This document shows, one piece after another, positions 60,939 through 64,000 of a DNA stretch of 64,000 nt. The position numbers and the translations under genes were made by a program. Every line of letters begins with the position of its first letter. Positions within the stretch are counted from its first letter, which is position 1. The notes beneath the pieces are model-generated. The model had not been told where the DNA came from. It saw only the letters and a program-made list of their open reading frames with translations, and did no database searches. The DNA is taken from the NCBI GenBank assembly GCA_045594425.1, contig JAZNYK010000003.1:1-64000 (forward strand), written 5' to 3'. This DNA is from RGIG1681 sp045594425 (GTDB taxonomy: Bacteria > Bacillota > Clostridia > Christensenellales > UBA1242).

Positions 60939-60967
60939 TTTACAAATAATGCAAATTAGGTTAAAAT
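60939..60967 (+). promoter_or_regulatory. Promoter of the HipA-like kinase gene, predicted leaderless
   Basis: TTTACA and TAAAAT with 17-base spacing. The -10 box ends 6 bases before ATG 60974, so the transcript should begin at the start codon. Only weak AGG is seen upstream. Confidence 0.5.
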
Positions 60968-60973
60968 ATAGGT

Positions 60974-62395
60974 ATGAACATTAAATATAGAGAAAGTTTA
61001 AACGAACAAATTAGAAAATTTATAGCAATTGGCGAGTGGGATGAAAAACCTCGTTTTACTGACATCAAAAGAACAATAACAGTTGGTGCCAGTATGTTTT
61101 ATACTGCAATTGCAAAAACTGATGGAAGATATGGTGTTAAAGCGGGTGATTTGGTTTATTTTAAGAAAAACCCAACACGTGGCGTAAACCCAAATAATGC
61201 TAGAACTGATGAAGCCAGAGGAAGTTGTGAAGATATTGGTGAAGTTTTAACACACTTTACAGTTAAAGCCATGAATGAAAAACTTGGTGATGATGCTGTT
61301 TTTGAAGTTACACCTTATGACTTTGCCGAATATGAAGACGATATTTTTTGGTCGGCTATTGCAAAAGAAACATCGGCTCTTGTAAAAAGTAAAAGAATTT
61401 ATGGTTGTATGTCACCAAACTGTATTGACCCTAATGGTGAAATTATTCACGGAAACACTTTAATAAGGTGTTTAATGCCAAATGTAAAATCAATCAGAAG
61501 TGATGATAACACTTTATACAACTATCAAATGGCAAGTCTTGCATATGCAGAGCAAGCAAAAGAAAAAGGTCAAGAAGTATTAATCCATCCAAAGAATGCT
61601 AGGGCAGACTTCGTTGAACTTATGGTTGACTTTATGGGTGGCAATAGCGACAGACACTGCAAGAACAGAACAAAACAAATTATAAAACTTCCTGATGGAA
61701 GGGCTGTTTTGGTTAATACTACTGGTCTTGATAACGGTGGTGTTTTGGGTCTTCAGAGCACAAATTGTTATAATTTGTTTATGAATCAATATCAAAAATT
61801 AATGGAAAAAGGGAAACTTCTTCCTTTTGAAGAACATTCAGGATTTATTGACCGCTCACCATTCAATCAATATTTTGACTTTACTATTGGTGCTGAATGT
61901 TTCAAAGATAAACGAATTGCAAATGCTTATCAAAATTTGTCTTATGAAGAACAAATTGTTGCACTTGTCAGTCAAAACAAAATTTTGTTTAATGATTTAA
62001 AAAATGTGTATCAACATTTTGATTATGATGCTGGTGCAAGGTTAATGAAAAAACACGTTAAGTTTAATTATTTAACATCTGATGAAATCGAACGTCTTGA
62101 AGGTTTGGGAAGAACAGTTGACCATGTCAATGGTTCACATCTCCCAGGTATGCATTTAGTTGCAGCGGCTCAACTTGAAATGAAGCGTGAAATGTTAAGC
62201 AGAGCAATGGCAAATGTTATGGGTGTTGCGTTTGATGAAGAATTATTCAAGCAAAACAAGATGTATTATGTTGATATGTTTGAACCTTATGTTAAAGAAA
62301 ATGAACTAACTATTCACATTGCTTCAAATGCAGAAATCAAAACCTTCGACAAGCAAATTGAAGAAATAAAACAAAGTGCAAAACAAAAACAATAA
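60974..62395 (+). CDS. Divergent HipA-like kinase
   Basis: A 473-residue protein. The segment MVDFMGGNSDRHCKNRTKQI (Asp226, His228, Asn231) matches the catalytic loop of HipA/CtkA-type protein kinases (GNxDxHxxN), and VNTTGLDNGGVLG (Asp253) about 22 residues later matches the metal-binding FDNG motif. YFKKNP near residue 64 may hold the ATP lysine. HipA kinases phosphorylate translation factors or tRNA synthetases and stop growth. The C-terminal 200 residues are helical as in HipA. The usual HipA N-terminal subdomain is missing; the next gene seems to encode it. Kinase identity comes from the loop motifs only. Confidence 0.7.
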   Translation: MNIKYRESLNEQIRKFIAIGEWDEKPRFTDIKRTITVGASMFYTAIAKTDGRYGVKAGDLVYFKKNPTRGVNPNNARTDEARGSCEDIGEVLTHFTVKAMNEKLGDDAVFEVTPYDFAEYEDDIFWSAIAKETSALVKSKRIYGCMSPNCIDPNGEIIHGNTLIRCLMPNVKSIRSDDNTLYNYQMASLAYAEQAKEKGQEVLIHPKNARADFVELMVDFMGGNSDRHCKNRTKQIIKLPDGRAVLVNTTGLDNGGVLGLQSTNCYNLFMNQYQKLMEKGKLLPFEEHSGFIDRSPFNQYFDFTIGAECFKDKRIANAYQNLSYEEQIVALVSQNKILFNDLKNVYQHFDYDAGARLMKKHVKFNYLTSDEIERLEGLGRTVDHVNGSHLPGMHLVAAAQLEMKREMLSRAMANVMGVAFDEELFKQNKMYYVDMFEPYVKENELTIHIASNAEIKTFDKQIEEIKQSAKQKQ

Positions 62396-62407
62396 TTGGA
62401 GTTTATT

Positions 62408-62725
62408 ATGAAAGTTATTAAAGTTTGTTACAAAGATATTGTGCTTGGAAAACTCACCTTTCAAGAGGGTGTTTATTGCTATGAGGCGTCAAAAATAGGC
62501 GTTGACAAGGCATACAAAAAAGGTTACACAACATTTGTTTATGATTGCGACCAAAGTTTTGTTAGTGACACATTGCCGGCTGCATTCCAAGATTTGATTT
62601 CCGAAGAAATAGTTGCAAATATTTCTTCGTTAACAGAGATTTTGGAAACCGACACAGAGTTTGATGTGCTTTATAAATTTGCGGCTTTAGATGTTGGCAA
62701 ACCAGATTTCCATGTTGAAATTTAA
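62408..62725 (+). CDS. HipA N-terminal subdomain-like protein (HipS-like)
   Basis: A 105-residue protein starting MKVIKVCYKDIVLGKLTFQE at 62408, after TTGGAG. The pattern, V-x-V-x-Y-x-x-x-x-x-G-x-L, then a strand, then TLPAAFQDLISEEIVANIS, resembles the first subdomain of HipA (vGxL ... lPxFFxnLLPEg). In E. coli HipBST the separate HipS protein has this fold and neutralises the HipT kinase. It follows the kinase by 12 bases and so is in one transcript. Assignment by eye; moderate confidence. Confidence 0.6.
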   Translation: MKVIKVCYKDIVLGKLTFQEGVYCYEASKIGVDKAYKKGYTTFVYDCDQSFVSDTLPAAFQDLISEEIVANISSLTEILETDTEFDVLYKFAALDVGKPDFHVEI

Positions 62726-62732
62726 AAAATTT

Positions 62733-62763
62733 ACCCCGCCTCACAAAAAGGCGGGTTTTTTGT
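62733..62763 (+). terminator. Terminator of the kinase operon
   Basis: Stem CCCGCC with GGCGGG and six T. Confidence 0.95.
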
Positions 62764-62791
62764 TTGCTAAATTTTAAAAACATAATATAAT
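62763..62791 (+). promoter_or_regulatory. Weak promoter of the small XRE gene
   Basis: TTTGCT and TATAAT with 17-base spacing, directly after the terminator. Confidence 0.4.
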
Positions 62792-62828
62792 GTATATGGA
62801 CAAAATTAAAATATCTGCAGGTGAATAA

Positions 62829-63083
62829 ATGAATCTTAAGAAGGCAGTTGCCGAAAGACTTTCACAAATTTTAAGAGAAAGAAGTTTAACTCAATATGCA
62901 CTATATAAAATTTCCGGCGTGCCACAAAGCACAATAAGCACAATTTTAAACGGTGACATAAAAACAATCAAGTTAAGCACACTTCACGATATATGCGTGG
63001 GGCTGGGCATAAATCTTTCAGATTTCTTTGCCACAGATTCACTAAAAAATCATAGTTTAAAAAACCAACACGAAACCGATTAG
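62829..63083 (+). CDS. Small XRE-family HTH protein (HipB-like candidate)
   Basis: An 84-residue single-domain helix-turn-helix: VAERLSQILRERSLTQYALY, VPQSTISTILNGDIKTIKLS, then LHDICVGLGINLSDFFATD. This is a common Firmicutes XRE type. Position beside a HipA-like kinase suggests the DNA-binding antitoxin role of HipB, but a terminator and its own promoter separate it from the kinase operon. Ribosome site AGGTGAA. Its last codons form the left arm of its terminator. Confidence 0.85.
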   Translation: MNLKKAVAERLSQILRERSLTQYALYKISGVPQSTISTILNGDIKTIKLSTLHDICVGLGINLSDFFATDSLKNHSLKNQHETD

Positions 63084-63095
63084 TGTTGGTTTTTT
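63060..63095 (+). terminator. Terminator of the XRE gene
   Basis: Stem AAAACCAACAC with GTGTTGGTTTT; the left arm lies within the coding end. Confidence 0.9.
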
Positions 63096-63165
63096 GTTTG
63101 CTTTAAAATTTAAACCAAAAACGTCAAAAAGTTTAAATGTTTTGCATGAAAATTTTTGAAAATTA

Positions 63166-63392
63166 TTGACACTATTTGACATTCATGTTATCATAATATA
63201 GCATACCATAATTATCATCATAAGTATGCCCTTTTGGGCGATAGTTATGGTTTTATAAGTCAATTGTGTAGATATTAACATAATTTTGTCCTTTTTATTT
63301 GTTTAATATGGAATCGACTATCTTTTGGCTTCGCTAGAAATTTGTGCTTATTATCAAAAATGACTCTTTTTAATATTTTTTGGGAGGACTAC
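63166..63392 (+). promoter_or_regulatory. Promoter and structured leader of rpoB
   Basis: Two overlapping TTGACA boxes occur at 63166 and 63176; the first gives 17-base spacing to TATCAT at 63189. The leader of about 190 nt can fold: GCATAC with GTATGC, GCCC with GGGC around TTTT, and ACCATAA with TTATGGT. Beyond that, 63096-63165 is AT-rich with no gene. Confidence 0.5.
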
Positions 63393-64000
63393 ATGAGTAG
63401 TAATAACTTAAACATCAAAAAAGTCAAGTTCGGTAACACGGAGAGATACAAGTTTGGTAAAATTGATGAAGTTATGGAAATTCCATACCTTGTTGAAGTT
63501 CAAAAAGATAGTTATCAAAACTTCATAACAAAAGGCATTCGCGATGTTCTTCGCGATTTTTCTCCAATCACTGACACTGACAACTTGAATCGTTCAGATG
63601 CAAGGGAAGACAACACAGATGCACGTGTTGAACTTTATTTTCTTGACCATATGCTCGACGGCAAGCCAAAGTATACTGAAGCAGAGTGTAAGGCAAGAGA
63701 TGCAACTTATGCCATGCCTTTAAAGGTAAAAGTTCGTTTGGTTTACAAAGAAACAGGCGAAGTTGTTGACCAAGATGTCTATATGGGTGACATTCCTATC
63801 ATGACAGACAATGGTTCATTTATTATCAATGGTGCAGAACGTGCCATCGTTAGCCAACTTGTTAAGAGCCCTAGCGTTTATTGCAGCCAAGGCGTTAATA
63901 AACTTGGAAACTTTGTAACTGAAACAGACATCATTCCTGCACGTGGTGCATGGATTGAATTTGAAGAAGATAACAATGGTGTTATCTGGGTTCACGTTGA
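63393..64000 (+). CDS. rpoB: RNA polymerase beta subunit, N-terminal part (cut by window end)
   Basis: Starts MSSNNLNIKKVKFGNTERYK at 63393 behind TGGGAGGAC; 202 residues are visible. Family hallmarks: PYLVEVQKDSYQNFITKGIR near the start, YAMPLKVKVRLVYKETGEVV, VYMGDIPIMTDNGSFIINGA and ERAIVSQLVKSPSVY. The gene has its own promoter. rplL does not precede it, and the str operon lies upstream of it rather than downstream as in many Firmicutes. Confidence 0.98.
   Translation, partial: MSSNNLNIKKVKFGNTERYKFGKIDEVMEIPYLVEVQKDSYQNFITKGIRDVLRDFSPITDTDNLNRSDAREDNTDARVELYFLDHMLDGKPKYTEAECKARDATYAMPLKVKVRLVYKETGEVVDQDVYMGDIPIMTDNGSFIINGAERAIVSQLVKSPSVYCSQGVNKLGNFVTETDIIPARGAWIEFEEDNNGVIWVHV

Overview
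This is an AT-rich bacterial chromosome segment. Shine-Dalgarno sites (AAGGAGG, GAGGTG), sigma-A-type promoters and intrinsic terminators are strong. A complete gerA/gerB/gerC-type spore germination operon, ribosomal and translation genes of Firmicutes type, CarD, and a chromosomal glycogen operon point to an uncultured, probably spore-forming Clostridia-like Firmicute. The exact lineage cannot be fixed from sequence reading alone. I saw no tRNA, rRNA, CRISPR array, transposase or phage structural gene.

Layout. (1) 1-4.4 kb, minus strand: three tandem paralogues with a transglutaminase-like Cys/His/Asp core; the first is cut by the window edge. (2) 4.6-14.3 kb: glycogen operon malQ-glgB-glgA-glgP-GH13, where GlgB ends in five AT-hook-like repeats. 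(3) 14.3-21.7 kb: NMN adenylyltransferase-like gene divergent from nadE, an unknown gene, a sugar nucleotidyltransferase, mscS, dxs and a membrane XRE regulator. (4) 21.9-26.5 kb: amino-sugar operon (stand-alone GlmU acetyltransferase domain, glmM, glmS), a structured terminator or small RNA, and dut. (5) 26.5-30.5 kb: an unknown gene, a ParM-like actin with a partner, an acetyltransferase and carD. (6) 30.6-38.3 kb: an acyltransferase/condensation-fold protein with a zinc-ribbon membrane partner, ketopantoate reductase, a NIF3-like small protein and the ger operon. (7) 38.3-45.5 kb: a P-type ATPase, then rpsF-ssb-rpsR, a palindromic repeat element, dnaB and an unknown gene. (8) 45.6-53.4 kb: mostly uncharacterised genes, including a DUF4097-like surface protein, an orphan HicB-like operon with a 54-residue gene, a methyltransferase, and a tandem paralogue pair with matching promoters and leaders. 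(9) 53.5-58.2 kb: str operon rpsL-rpsG-fusA-tuf. (10) 58.3-63.1 kb: an accessory island between tuf and rpoB. It holds a duplicated two-gene module, then a divergent HipA-like kinase, a protein resembling the HipA N-terminal subdomain, and a small XRE protein. (11) 63.4 kb to the end: rpoB start.

How the genes work together. The glg genes would make, branch and degrade glycogen. No glgC/glgD lies in the operon, and GlgA has Ala where the KTGGL lysine normally sits. GlmS-GlmM-GlmU(C) cover three of the four steps to UDP-GlcNAc. NadD/NadR-like plus NadE would finish NAD synthesis. The most novel material is the island between tuf and rpoB, which looks like a tripartite HipBST-type kinase toxin system in reversed gene order next to a duplicated membrane-protein module, and the DNA-binding-like tail on glycogen branching enzyme.
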